Source of the DNA: Pseudophaeobacter arcticus DSM 23566
GTDB lineage: Bacteria > Pseudomonadota > Alphaproteobacteria > Rhodobacterales > Rhodobacteraceae
Assembly (NCBI RefSeq): GCF_000473205.1
Contig: NZ_KI421507.1
Coordinates: 2,223,302 to 2,287,301 of the forward strand
DNA: 64,000 nt
Direction of reading: 5' to 3'
The notes under the pieces are model-generated. The model did no database searches, was not told where the DNA came from, and saw only the letters and a program-made list of their open reading frames with translations. The stretch's first letter is position 1; each line of letters opens with the position of its first letter. A program made the translations under genes and the position numbers. This document shows positions 49,323-57,306 of the stretch, piece by piece.

Positions 49323-50493
49323 ACAGTTTCTTCATGGTGTGGAAGTCATCGGCATCGATGACGGCATCCGCCCAATCCGCAACGCCAAAAGCTCGGTGAT
49401 TGGTCTCGTCGGCACCGCCCCGGACGCCGCAGGGTTTCCGCTCAATAAGCCTGTGCTTATCAAAGGGCCGCGTCATGCCTATGAACTTGGTGCAGGCGGG
49501 ACCCTGCGCGACGCCTATCTGGCCGCCTATGAAAACGGCGCGTCCGAAGTGGTTGTCGTCGCCGTCGCAGAGGGCGCGGACGCTGCCGCGACCAAGGCCA
49601 ATGTGGTCGGCAGCGCGGCCACCGGCACTGGCGTTTTCGCCCTGGAAAATGCCCGTAGTGTCCTGGACATGGTGCCACGCATCACCGCCGCGCCAGGCTT
49701 TACTTCCGGGCTTCCGGCAGACGGCGTGAACCCGGTGGTTTCCAGCCTTATCACGGTAGCCGAAAAGAACCGGGCAATCGTCTTGAAAGACGGCCCCAAC
49801 ACCACCGAAGAAGACGCCAAGCTGGACCGCGACAACTACGGTTCCGAACGGCTCTTTATCGTGGATCCTGCCGTCACGGCGTTTGATGTGGACAGCGCTT
49901 CAGATGTGACCCGCCCGGCTTCGGGCTATGTCGCCGGTCTGATCGCCAAGAACGACGTGCAAAATGGCTACTGGCATTCGCCGTCAAACAAGATCCTGCG
50001 CGGCATCACAGGCACCGCCCGCCCGGTCGGGTTCCACCTGAGTTCGGCGGCAACCGAAGCTAACCGGATGAATGAAGCCGAAGTGGCGACCATCATCCGC
50101 AGCAACGGCTTCCGCCTTTGGGGCAACCGCACCACCAGCGCCGACGCCCAATGGGCCTTCCTGTCGGTCGTGCGCACCAATGACATCATCGCCCAAAGCA
50201 TTGCAGACGCGCATCTTTGGGCCATGGATCGCCCAATGTCCGCGCAGCTCTTCATGGACGTGCGCGACGGGGTTCAGGCCTTTGGCCAGGGATTGGTTCA
50301 GCGTGGCGCTTTGCTGGGTTTCAACTGCTGGATGGACCCGGAACTGAACACCGAGACCACCCTGAAAGCGGGCAAGCTCTATCTCGATTATGATCTCGAG
50401 CCGCCCGCACCGCTGGAGCACCTGATCTTCCGGGGTCACCGCAATGGCGACTACTACAACGACCTCGTTTCCAACGTGAAACAGGCTGCATAA
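49315..50493 (+). CDS. tail sheath protein (P2 FI-like)
   Basis: A 392-residue sheath protein from GTG 49315. GGAGG stands eight bases upstream, and the ATG at 49300 is less well placed. MPEQFLHGVEVIGIDDGIRPIRNAKSSVIGLVGTAPDA and later NGYWHSPSNKILRGITGTARPV, GFRLWGNRTTS, WAFLSVVRTNDIIAQSIADAHLWAMDRP are typical of contractile sheaths. Overlaps the previous gene by 8 bases. Confidence 0.95.
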   Translation: MPEQFLHGVEVIGIDDGIRPIRNAKSSVIGLVGTAPDAAGFPLNKPVLIKGPRHAYELGAGGTLRDAYLAAYENGASEVVVVAVAEGADAAATKANVVGSAATGTGVFALENARSVLDMVPRITAAPGFTSGLPADGVNPVVSSLITVAEKNRAIVLKDGPNTTEEDAKLDRDNYGSERLFIVDPAVTAFDVDSASDVTRPASGYVAGLIAKNDVQNGYWHSPSNKILRGITGTARPVGFHLSSAATEANRMNEAEVATIIRSNGFRLWGNRTTSADAQWAFLSVVRTNDIIAQSIADAHLWAMDRPMSAQLFMDVRDGVQAFGQGLVQRGALLGFNCWMDPELNTETTLKAGKLYLDYDLEPPAPLEHLIFRGHRNGDYYNDLVSNVKQAA

Positions 50494-50505
50494 GGAGACA
50501 CGGAC

Positions 50506-51006
50506 ATGATGCAGTATCCTCGCACTATCCGCAATTTCGGCGCCTTCATTGACGGTCGCAGCTATTGCGGCCGGGTCACCGAAGGCAAGCTCGCAGAGCT
50601 GAAGATGCAGACCGCCAGCCATCGCGGCGCGGGCATGGATGCCCCCGTTGCAGTCGACATGGGCATGGAAGCCATGCGCACCGAATTGACCCTGGCGGAA
50701 TGGCCGCCCGAGTTGATCAAGATGTTTGGCACCCGCCAGCGTCTGACCCTGCGCCCTGGTGCCATGGGGGAGGAGGATTTCACCGCCGACACCTTTGTTG
50801 CCACTGTGGGCGGGCGGTTTTCCGTCACCAACTTTGCCGATCTGAAACCCGGCTCGGATGCGCCTCTCAAGCTCACTGTTGAGACCGACTATTTCCGCAT
50901 GTTGCACAACGGCGAAGAGCTGTTCGAGATCGACGTGAAGGCCGGGAAACGGATCATCGGCGGCGTTGATCAATTGGAGGCCCTGCGCGCTTCAATGGGC
51001 TTTTAA
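50506..51006 (+). CDS. major tail tube protein (P2 FII-like)
   Basis: A 166-residue tube protein. IRNFGAFIDGRSYCGRVTEGKLAELKMQTASHRGAGMDAPVAVDMGMEAMRTELTLAEW is the FII signature. AAGGAG precedes the start. Its last codons overlap a CtrA-type box at 51003-51017. Confidence 0.94.
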   Translation: MMQYPRTIRNFGAFIDGRSYCGRVTEGKLAELKMQTASHRGAGMDAPVAVDMGMEAMRTELTLAEWPPELIKMFGTRQRLTLRPGAMGEEDFTADTFVATVGGRFSVTNFADLKPGSDAPLKLTVETDYFRMLHNGEELFEIDVKAGKRIIGGVDQLEALRASMGF

Positions 51007-51017
51007 AGCCCCTTTAA
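51003..51017. promoter_or_regulatory. CtrA-type box TTAA-N7-TTAA
   Basis: TTAAAGCCCCTTTAA, in the 71-base gap after the tube gene. It is followed by a hairpin at 51027-51045 (CGCGGCG / CGCCGCG), so this gap has both a terminator-like structure and a possible regulator site. Confidence 0.5.
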
Positions 51018-51026
51018 ACTTCAGGG

Positions 51027-51045
51027 CGCGGCGGTCCACGCCGCG
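51027..51045 (+). terminator. hairpin after tail tube gene
   Basis: Perfect 7-bp G+C stem CGCGGCG-GTCCA-CGCCGCG, without a U-tract. It may dampen transcription after the highly expressed tube gene, or stabilise its message. Confidence 0.45.
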
Positions 51046-51077
51046 TCATATATCCCCTCAAATTTAGAGTGAACCCA

Positions 51078-51398
51078 ATGACAAAAGTCAGCAAGTTGAA
51101 TGCCGTCACCCTGTCCACCCCCATCACAATTGACGGCAAGGAAGTGAAAGAAATCACTCTGCGAAAGCCCAGCACGGGTGAACTGCGCGGCCTTGGCACG
51201 GTAGATATCTTGCGCATGGAGGTCGACACCATGCTCAAGCTCCTACCCCGGATCACCCAACCGCCTCTTTCTTCCCTCCAAATTTCCGCTGAAATCGCGC
51301 TGGAGGACTTCACAGAGTTGGCGACCAAGACACTGCTTTTTTTCGCGAAGAAGGAGCAGTTGGACGGTCAACTGTTGGAGCTGGAAGCAGCCCCCTAA
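51078..51398 (+). CDS. tail assembly chaperone (P2 E / Mu gp41-like)
   Basis: A 106-residue protein from ATG 51078: VSKLNAVTLSTPITIDGKEVKEITLRKPSTGELRGLGTVDILRMEVDTMLKLLPRITQPPLSSLQI is the phage_TAC_7 pattern. It helps to load the tape measure protein. Its stop codon follows a run of five C, where a -1 shift would give a longer form ending in a gpE-type domain. Confidence 0.9.
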   Translation: MTKVSKLNAVTLSTPITIDGKEVKEITLRKPSTGELRGLGTVDILRMEVDTMLKLLPRITQPPLSSLQISAEIALEDFTELATKTLLFFAKKEQLDGQLLELEAAP

Positions 51399-51559
51399 AG
51401 CTCCCCGAATACGTGGAAGACGCCATGGCCGATATCGCCTCCGTCTTCCACTGGCCAACTGATGCCATGGACGCCATGCCCATCGAAGAACTGGCCATGT
51501 GGAGAGAGAAGGCGCGGGAACGCGCCGAAGCACAGAACGGCGGAGGTGATCCGCCCTAA
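51395..51559 (+). CDS. gpE-type extension of the tail chaperone, reached by -1 frameshift
   Basis: In the -1 frame after GCC-CCC-TAA, translation continues LKLPEYVEDAMADIASVFHWPTDAMDAMPIEELAMWREKAR..., a clear P2 GpE-family domain. A peptidyl-tRNA on CCC can re-pair one base back on the C5 run (51391-51395) while TAA is in the A site. Independent starts at GTG 51413 or ATG 51425 exist but have no close ribosome site. In most contractile-tail phages the two chaperone forms are made by such a frameshift. Confidence 0.72.
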   Translation, partial: LKLPEYVEDAMADIASVFHWPTDAMDAMPIEELAMWREKARERAEAQNGGGDPP

Positions 51560-51561
51560 GC

Positions 51562-54399
51562 ATGGAGCTGGCTAAAGTGGCCCTCGGAAATCTCAACATT
51601 GCGCTGATTTTGAAGCTGGTTGACCAGGTGTCTGGCCCAGCCCGAGGCGCAGAAGGCGCTCTGCGCCGGATCGGCGATGTCACCGAACAGTCCGGTCGCG
51701 CTGGTGTTGACTGGGCAAACCGGCAGCTCGAAGCCAATCAGGCGCGCCGATCTGCCCTCCAGGGGGAAGCTCTTGGATTGCTTGCCCTCGGCGGCAGTCT
51801 GATGGCTCTAACCGAACCCGCCATCCAGGCAGAGCAACGCCTGGCCGAAGTCTCAAAAGTGGTGGATTTTGAATCTCCTGAAGGCTTCAATATTCTGGCA
51901 AAAGATATCCGCGAACTGGTGACCTCTGGCGGGCTTGCTGCCACGGCCCAGGGGATGACAGATATCATCGCTGCGGCGGGCCGAATGGGTGTTGTGGACG
52001 CCAACCTGCCAGACGACGTCAAGCGCCGGGAGCTGCTGGAATTCGCCACTGATGCGGCCAAGATGAGCGCCGCCTTTGGTATCTCCGCAGATGAGGCCGG
52101 AACGACCCTGGCGCGCTGGCGGCAAAACCTGTCGATGACCCAGAAGGAAGCTATGGTCCTGGGCGATACCGTCAATTTGCTTGGCAATACCATGGCCACC
52201 AATGAGGCCGACATTCTCTCGGTGATCAACCGACAAGGCGTCGTTGCGCAGACGGCGGGTCTCGCAACATCTGAAATTGCCGCCTTGAGCGCGACCCTTT
52301 TGGCTGCTGGCGCACCGGCTGAAATCGCGGCCACAGGCCTGAAAAACTTCACCAACGCATTGACCAGGGGCGAAAGCACCACAAAGCGCCAGGCTGCCGT
52401 TTACAAAGCCCTCGGCATTGATCCTGTGTACATGGCCAAAAGGATGCAAGAGGACGCCTCAGGCGCAATTCTCGAAGTCCTGGGCGCCTTTGAGAAGATC
52501 CCGATGCACGCCCGCAGCTCCATGGTCGGGGATCTGTTCGGAGAAGAAGCCAAGGGCGCAATCATGCCCCTTATCCAGAACACCGAGATGCTGGAAAAGG
52601 CCTTCGCCAAAGCCGCCGACACCGCAAGCCTGCTGGGCCTCATGGAAGAAGAATACAGCCGCCAAGCGTCAACCACCCTGGTGCAGCGCCAGCGTCTGTT
52701 TGAATACGCCAAAGGGCTTGCCGTCGTCGTGGGCACGGTGCTGCTGCCCCAGCTCAACGAGCTGATGGAAGCCGTCATGCCCTTGATCGCTGCGACCTCT
52801 GAATGGGCCGCAGCGCATCCCGATTTGATCAATGGATTTATGAAGGCCGCCGTGGGGCTGTTTACCTTCAAACTGGCCTCCATAGCCCTGCGCTGGACGT
52901 TATTCTCTATCCTGCCGCCCTTCCTTCACATCATTCGCGCGGGCAGTTGGATGCTGATTTTGGCACCAAAGCTTGCCCGTGGCCTCCTGGCGCTTCTAAG
53001 CCCGATCAAACTGGTTCGCGGTGCCCTTGTTGCCATTCGCATGGCCTTTATCGCCACCGGGATCGGCGCGCTCCTCGTCGCCGTGGGCATGGCCGCAGTG
53101 TGGATCTACAACAACTGGTCGGGGCTTCAGGCCTTCTTTGTCGGCTTCTGGAACGGGTTCAGGGAAGCCCTAGGCCCAGCCGCGCCCATGCTTGATGCCA
53201 TTGCCGATTCCGTGAAGGGGATTTGGGAGTGGCTGGGCAATCTCCTGGGGCCGCTGGACGCCAGCCTGGAACAATGGACGGCCTGGGGCACAAGCGCGGG
53301 TGAAGCCGTTGGCGGCTTTGTCGCCAAGCTCAGCGAATGGACCGGTGTTAACGGAGAAATCCTGGCATCCGCCGCAGCGCTCTATGCTGGGTTTTCGGCG
53401 CTACGATTTATTTGGTGGCTCCCTACCGCCCCTATCGTCGCCGCTGGGAAACTCTTGGCTTGGGTTGGAAAAGGCCCCCTAAAGCTCTTGCTCTCAGGTG
53501 TTAGGGTATTGGCCGGTGCCTTTGTCCGTCTAGGTCTTTTGGCCCTGGCAAATCCAATCGGCTTGATCATCGCCGCCGTCGCCGCGCTTGCCTATGTCGT
53601 CTATGACAACTGGGACAAGATTGTGGCCAAGGTCACCGAAAAGATTGAAGTGGTACGCGCCGCCTTTGACGAAGGGCTGATACAGGGCGTGTTCAAGCTC
53701 CTGTCAGAGTTCAACCCCTTCACCCTGGCCGTTGAAGGAATGATCGGGCTTCTCGCCTATGTGATGGATCTGCTCGGCGTTCCTGAGCAAATCATCGAGA
53801 AGTTCAAAGAGATCTCCCTGTTCGCGACCGGCGTCACCCTCATGAAATCCCTTTGGGACGGGATGGCGTCGATTGTGGACCAGGCGGTGAATTTCATCGT
53901 CCAGAAGCTGAAGGACCTAAAACCCGACTGGATTTCAGATCTTCAGGCTTGGGTGAGCGGCTCCGGGGATACCCCCGCCGCCCCACAGTCTAGCAGCACA
54001 CGACGACGCACCAGGGGCACCCGCGATCACGGCGGGCCGGTTATGCCGGGTGTGCCCTATTTGGTTGGGGAGCGCGACGCGGAGATCTTTGTGCCAGGCG
54101 TAGCGGGCAGCATCCTGCCCACCCGCGTAATGAAGGCGGCCATGGCCGCGACCGTCATGGCTACGCCCAGCTTTGCCATGCCCACCAGTGCCGAAATCGA
54201 ACAACGCATCGACCCCAGACCAGCCCTGGCAAAGCCCGCACCCGCAACGCAGGTCCACCGCGAGGGCGACACCATCAGCATTCACATCGCGCCGCCTCCC
54301 GGCACCGACGAGGAAACTATCGCCCGCCTGGTGATGCGAGAATTGAACCGCAGAGACAACGAACGGCGCGCTGATCTGCACGATGGAGTGGACTACTGA
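51562..54399 (+). CDS. tail tape measure protein
   Basis: A 945-residue protein. The TP901-type core is visible in LAEVSKVVDFESPEGFNILAKDIRELVTSGGLAATAQGMTDIIAAAGRMGV and GISADEAGTTLARWRQNLSMTQKEAMVLGDTVNLLGNTMATNEADILSVINRQG. Several hydrophobic helices in the middle (VVVGTVLLPQLNELM, LLAVGMAAVWIYNNW, GLIIAAVAALAYVVYDNW) and a GGPVMPGVPYLVGERDAEIFVPG segment near the end are usual. Its length sets tail length. It may form the DNA channel in the host membrane. Confidence 0.94.
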   Translation: MELAKVALGNLNIALILKLVDQVSGPARGAEGALRRIGDVTEQSGRAGVDWANRQLEANQARRSALQGEALGLLALGGSLMALTEPAIQAEQRLAEVSKVVDFESPEGFNILAKDIRELVTSGGLAATAQGMTDIIAAAGRMGVVDANLPDDVKRRELLEFATDAAKMSAAFGISADEAGTTLARWRQNLSMTQKEAMVLGDTVNLLGNTMATNEADILSVINRQGVVAQTAGLATSEIAALSATLLAAGAPAEIAATGLKNFTNALTRGESTTKRQAAVYKALGIDPVYMAKRMQEDASGAILEVLGAFEKIPMHARSSMVGDLFGEEAKGAIMPLIQNTEMLEKAFAKAADTASLLGLMEEEYSRQASTTLVQRQRLFEYAKGLAVVVGTVLLPQLNELMEAVMPLIAATSEWAAAHPDLINGFMKAAVGLFTFKLASIALRWTLFSILPPFLHIIRAGSWMLILAPKLARGLLALLSPIKLVRGALVAIRMAFIATGIGALLVAVGMAAVWIYNNWSGLQAFFVGFWNGFREALGPAAPMLDAIADSVKGIWEWLGNLLGPLDASLEQWTAWGTSAGEAVGGFVAKLSEWTGVNGEILASAAALYAGFSALRFIWWLPTAPIVAAGKLLAWVGKGPLKLLLSGVRVLAGAFVRLGLLALANPIGLIIAAVAALAYVVYDNWDKIVAKVTEKIEVVRAAFDEGLIQGVFKLLSEFNPFTLAVEGMIGLLAYVMDLLGVPEQIIEKFKEISLFATGVTLMKSLWDGMASIVDQAVNFIVQKLKDLKPDWISDLQAWVSGSGDTPAAPQSSSTRRRTRGTRDHGGPVMPGVPYLVGERDAEIFVPGVAGSILPTRVMKAAMAATVMATPSFAMPTSAEIEQRIDPRPALAKPAPATQVHREGDTISIHIAPPPGTDEETIARLVMRELNRRDNERRADLHDGVDY

Positions 54400-54827
54400 T
54401 GCAGCTTGGAATGGTCATGATGGCGCTGGGTGTTTTTCGCTTTGGGATCTCCAGCGGATCTTATCAAAACTTCTCCCGCTCAGCGTCCTACAGGTGGGGC
54501 AAGGTCAACCGCATTGGCCGCGCGCCAGCTCTGCAGTTCACCGGGCCGGATGCCGAAACCATCAAGCTTGATGGGGTCATTTACCCCCATTTTAAAGGCG
54601 GTTTAAGGCAGGTTGAATTGATGCGCCTGCGCGCCAAAGCGGCCAAACCCATGATGATGGTGGACGGCCTCGGCTGGGTCTGGGACCGCTGGGTAATTGA
54701 CCAGGTGGAAGAGCGCAAAAGCGTGTTTCTCAGGGACGGCGCCCCGCGCAAGATCGAATTCACCCTATCCCTGAAATCCTACGGCAAAGACAACGGCGTC
54801 TTGTCGTCCTTCCTTGGGGGGCTGTGA
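54399..54827 (+). CDS. tail protein U
   Basis: A 142-residue P2 gpU-like protein: MVMMALGVFRFGISSGSYQNFSRSASYRWGKVNRIGRAPALQFTGPDAETIKLDGVIYPHFKGGLRQVELMRLRAKAAKP. A CtrA-type box (TTAAAGGCGGTTTAA) lies in the coding region at 54592-54606. Overlaps of one base on either side. Confidence 0.92.
   Translation: MQLGMVMMALGVFRFGISSGSYQNFSRSASYRWGKVNRIGRAPALQFTGPDAETIKLDGVIYPHFKGGLRQVELMRLRAKAAKPMMMVDGLGWVWDRWVIDQVEERKSVFLRDGAPRKIEFTLSLKSYGKDNGVLSSFLGGL
54592..54606. promoter_or_regulatory. CtrA-type box TTAA-N7-TTAA
   Basis: TTAAAGGCGGTTTAA within the tail U gene; perfect spacing, intragenic. Confidence 0.4.
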
Positions 54828-55006
54828 TGGCGTCTACAAAGAAAGACCTATGGGGTGTCTACATGGACCGCGCATTTCATTTCGACGCGCTCGGAACTGA
54901 TGCGGCCGACAAGGGGGAGTACGTACTCGCAATAAGCCAATTTCGCATGATGAAGTTTTATGTGGCCATGGCAAAGCACGCTGTAACATCGGAGTTGCCG
55001 TCATGA
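54827..55006 (+). CDS. small tail-region protein
   Basis: A 59-residue protein between tail U and X genes (MASTKKDLWGVYMDRAFHFDALGTDAADKGEYVLAISQFRMMKFYVAMAKHAV). Tight overlap with both neighbours supports it. No family recognised. Confidence 0.6.
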   Translation: MASTKKDLWGVYMDRAFHFDALGTDAADKGEYVLAISQFRMMKFYVAMAKHAVTSELPS

Positions 55007-55206
55007 CCACTTACCGCACGACCGACGGCGATATGGTCGATGAGATCTGCAAGGTTCACTACGGCGACGAGAGCATGACCGTGGCCGTCTACGAGGCCAA
55101 TCCGGGTCTCGCCGAGCGCGGCTCCATCCTGCCAAAAGGCTTGGAAATCACCCTCCCCGAAAAAGCGCCGGCACCCGTGCGCCAGCCTGTTCGGCTGTGG
55201 GGGTAG
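55003..55206 (+). CDS. tail protein X (LysM-like)
   Basis: A 67-residue P2 gpX-like protein: YRTTDGDMVDEICKVHYGDESMTVAVYEANPGLAERGSILPKGLEITLPEKAPAP. A LysM-type fold near the baseplate hub. Confidence 0.92.
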   Translation: MTTYRTTDGDMVDEICKVHYGDESMTVAVYEANPGLAERGSILPKGLEITLPEKAPAPVRQPVRLWG

Positions 55207-55209
55207 GTC

Positions 55210-56190
55210 ATGAAAGTTGCCTTCCAAATCATCGCCGATGGCAAAGACGTCACCGCAAATTTTGCCGACCGGCTCATTGGCCTAACCATCGTCGATGAGG
55301 CTGGCAATAAGTCTGACCGGGCGGATATACAGATTGACGACCGGGACTATGCCGTGGCCCTGCCGGAGACCGGCGCCAAGCTGAAAATCTCGCTTGGATT
55401 TGTCGGAGATCTGGTCGAAATCGGCCACTTTGTCGTAGACGAAATCAGCGGCACCATGGCCCCAGACACATTGTCGATCGGGGCCAAGGCGGCGGATATG
55501 CTCGGCGGTATTCGTGCCCGCAAATCGCGCTCCTGGCGCGACGTCTCAGTGCAAGACATCGTCCAGAAAATCGCCTCTGAGCATGGGCTGAAACCCGTCA
55601 TCAGCGAAAGCCTGAAGGCCCAGAAATTCGCCTATCTGGCACAGACGACTGAGAGCGATTTGAATTTCCTAACCCGTATCGCCAAGGATCTGGACGCCGT
55701 TGCAAAGCCCGCAGGTGGTGCCCTGGTGGTTGCCAAGCGCGGCGAGAACAAGGCCGCTGACGGCTCTGACCTTCCTGTTTTTCAGGTGGATAAATCCCAA
55801 ATCTCCGAAGGCAGTTGGCAGATCAACGGGCGCGGAAAATACCGCTGCGTGATTGTAGAATGGACCGACCCGGAAACAGCCGAAGTGCAGACCTGCACAG
55901 CCGGAAAAGACGACCCCAAGCTAAAAATCCGGCACCGCTACCCTAACAAGGCAGAGGCACAGCGGGCAGCCGATGCGGCCCTGGAGCGCGGTGGCCGGTC
56001 CAGTGGAAAAATTGACATTCGCTTGGGCGGGTTCTGGGGCGATCTGATGGCCGAGGCCAAGGTCAATCTCACCGGCATCAAACCCGAACTGGAAGGCGAA
56101 TGGCTAATCACCAACGTCACCCACCGCCTCGGCAGCACATTGACCACCAGTTTCAAGGCAGAGCGCGACAATGAGAAAGCGAAATCATAG
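55210..56190 (+). CDS. tail hub / late control protein D
   Basis: A 326-residue gpD-like hub protein: ADGKDVTANFADRLIGLTIVDEAGNKSDRADIQIDDRDYAVALPETGAKLKISLGF, WRDVSVQDIVQKIASEHGLKPVISESL, AQTTESDLNFLTRIAKDLDAVAKPAGGALVV. It connects tube and spike. It ends the tail operon: two hairpins follow. Confidence 0.94.
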   Translation: MKVAFQIIADGKDVTANFADRLIGLTIVDEAGNKSDRADIQIDDRDYAVALPETGAKLKISLGFVGDLVEIGHFVVDEISGTMAPDTLSIGAKAADMLGGIRARKSRSWRDVSVQDIVQKIASEHGLKPVISESLKAQKFAYLAQTTESDLNFLTRIAKDLDAVAKPAGGALVVAKRGENKAADGSDLPVFQVDKSQISEGSWQINGRGKYRCVIVEWTDPETAEVQTCTAGKDDPKLKIRHRYPNKAEAQRAADAALERGGRSSGKIDIRLGGFWGDLMAEAKVNLTGIKPELEGEWLITNVTHRLGSTLTTSFKAERDNEKAKS

Positions 56191-56202
56191 CCGAGCAAGA
56201 CG

Positions 56203-56246
56203 CCTCCCGGTCACGGGAGGTTAAAGGGTGCTTCAACACCCCTTAA
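56203..56246 (+). terminator. double hairpin ending the tail operon
   Basis: First stem CCTCCCG-GTCA-CGGGAGG (56203-56220); second stem TTAAAGGGTG / CACCCCTTAA (56221-56246, with one bulge on each side). Neither has a long U-tract, but together they plausibly separate the tail operon from com-mom. Confidence 0.6.
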
Positions 56247-56342
56247 CACGGGTCCAAATTCTGACAATGACCCCGCCGACCAGCAAAAGCTTCATGGCCG
56301 CTCCCTGTCCTCGAGGACCCGGCCTTCATGAGGTGATTCCAC

Positions 56343-56567
56343 TTGACGTTGCAAGACCAGCGTTGCGGCGAATGCCGTAGATTGCTATTCAAAATTGAGC
56401 CTGGCGCATTAAGCGGCGCGCTCTCTATCAAGTGCCCAAGATGCAAGGCACACAACACCCTGAGGCCACAGAGCCCTTCACCAAAGCGCCGGGAACATTC
56501 CCAAGAGCGCGATGGAAAGGACGGGCCACATGCCCAAGTTTCGCCATTGGATTTCATCCCGACATAG
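56343..56567 (+). CDS. com: Com-like zinc-finger translational activator of mom
   Basis: From TTG 56343 (AGGTGA six bases upstream) the product has 74 residues. The zinc finger has Cys8, Cys11, Cys31 and Cys34 (RCGECRRLLFKIEPGALSGALSIKCPRC), the Com family pattern. In Mu, Com binds the com-mom mRNA and uncovers the mom start. Here com overlaps the start of mom by 56 bases, keeping the Mu arrangement. A rare TTG start may keep its level low. Confidence 0.88.
   Translation: MTLQDQRCGECRRLLFKIEPGALSGALSIKCPRCKAHNTLRPQSPSPKRREHSQERDGKDGPHAQVSPLDFIPT
56491..56502 (+). promoter_or_regulatory. mRNA stem-loop just before mom start
   Basis: GGGAA-CA-TTCCC, ending nine bases before the mom ATG, inside com. 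It is at the place where Mu has the structure that Com alters to allow mom translation. Role inferred by analogy. Confidence 0.5.
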
Positions 56568-57264
56568 CAAACCCGTGGGAGAGCGTATCGTTCTGCCCTT
56601 GACCACGGCCTCCCAACCTCAGCTCGACAAGACAGGCCCGTCTCAGGTCTCCAAACACCAGCTATCACTTGCCTGGATTGGCTATCATGACGCGCTTTGG
56701 GCCTGCCAAAATTGGCACTACACAAAGAAAATTCCAGTCGGAAAAACCGTGAAAGTCGGCGTCTTCGAAGACGGTAAGTTCATCGGGGCCGTGATCTTTT
56801 CGCGGGGGGCCACCCCTCGCATCGGTTCACCCTACGGTCTTGAACAGACTGAAGTCTGCGAATTGACCAGGGTCGCCTTAACCTCTCACAAATCGCCTGT
56901 GACACAAATCATCAGTGAGGCACTGAGCATGGTCAAACAGGCCAATCCTGGCCTGCGCCTGGTTGTCTCTTATGCTGCCCTTGAAGAAGGTCACCATGGC
57001 GGCATCTACCAGGCGGGAAACTGGATCTACGAGGGTTGCGTCAAGTCCCATGTCTTCAAGATCGGAGACGAGCTGGTCCACGGTCGAAGCATGAGCCTGC
57101 GCACAAAGAGGCTAGGCATGACCTATGCGGAATATGCCCAGTCTCTGGGGTTTAAACAGCTCCCTCGAATCCATCTCAAGCGGCATAAATACTTGATGCC
57201 ATTGGACCGAAAGATGCGGCGACAGATAGATCCGCTGTCAAAGGAGTATCCTAAAGCAGAGTGA
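56512..57264 (+). CDS. mom: Mom DNA adenine-modification protein
   Basis: A 250-residue protein (ATG 56530 is an alternative start). It has the Mom family core: CQNWHYTKKIPVGKTVKVGVFEDGKFIGAVIFSRGATPRIGSPYGLEQTEVCELTRVALTSHKSPVTQIISEAL, LRLVVSYAALEEGHHGGIYQAGNWIYEGC. Mom turns adenine into N6-carbamoylmethyl-adenine in phage DNA, which protects it from many restriction enzymes. The C-terminal tail (RIHLKRHKYLMPLDRKMRRQIDPLSKEY) is basic. Last gene before the right end, as in Mu. Confidence 0.93.
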   Translation: MERTGHMPKFRHWISSRHSKPVGERIVLPLTTASQPQLDKTGPSQVSKHQLSLAWIGYHDALWACQNWHYTKKIPVGKTVKVGVFEDGKFIGAVIFSRGATPRIGSPYGLEQTEVCELTRVALTSHKSPVTQIISEALSMVKQANPGLRLVVSYAALEEGHHGGIYQAGNWIYEGCVKSHVFKIGDELVHGRSMSLRTKRLGMTYAEYAQSLGFKQLPRIHLKRHKYLMPLDRKMRRQIDPLSKEYPKAE

Positions 57265-57271
57265 AGAAGAA

Positions 57272-57293
57272 GTTCCTGGCCTAGGCCGGGAAC
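57272..57293 (+). terminator. strong palindrome at prophage right end
   Basis: Arms GTTCC-T-GGCC / GGCC-G-GGAAC around TA. It ends com-mom transcription and sits just inside the proposed right phage end. Confidence 0.6.
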
Positions 57294-57306
57294 CACAACT
57301 GTCGCA

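Larger units (their letters stand above)
23869..57306 (+). mobile_element. Mu-like transposable prophage with P2-type tail and Com-Mom
   Basis: Contains a leftward repressor, MuA/MuB transposition genes, GemA and Mor-like regulators, lysis, Mu-type head, P2-type contractile tail and a com-mom end: all modules needed for a transposable myovirus. Borders are proposed from end similarity: TGCAACTGTACATAG at 23869 and, read inward from the right, TGCGACAGTTGTGG at 57306, giving TG...CA ends. No clean 5-bp target duplication could be matched, so the borders are uncertain by some tens of bases. All structural genes look intact, so the prophage may be inducible. Confidence 0.85.
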
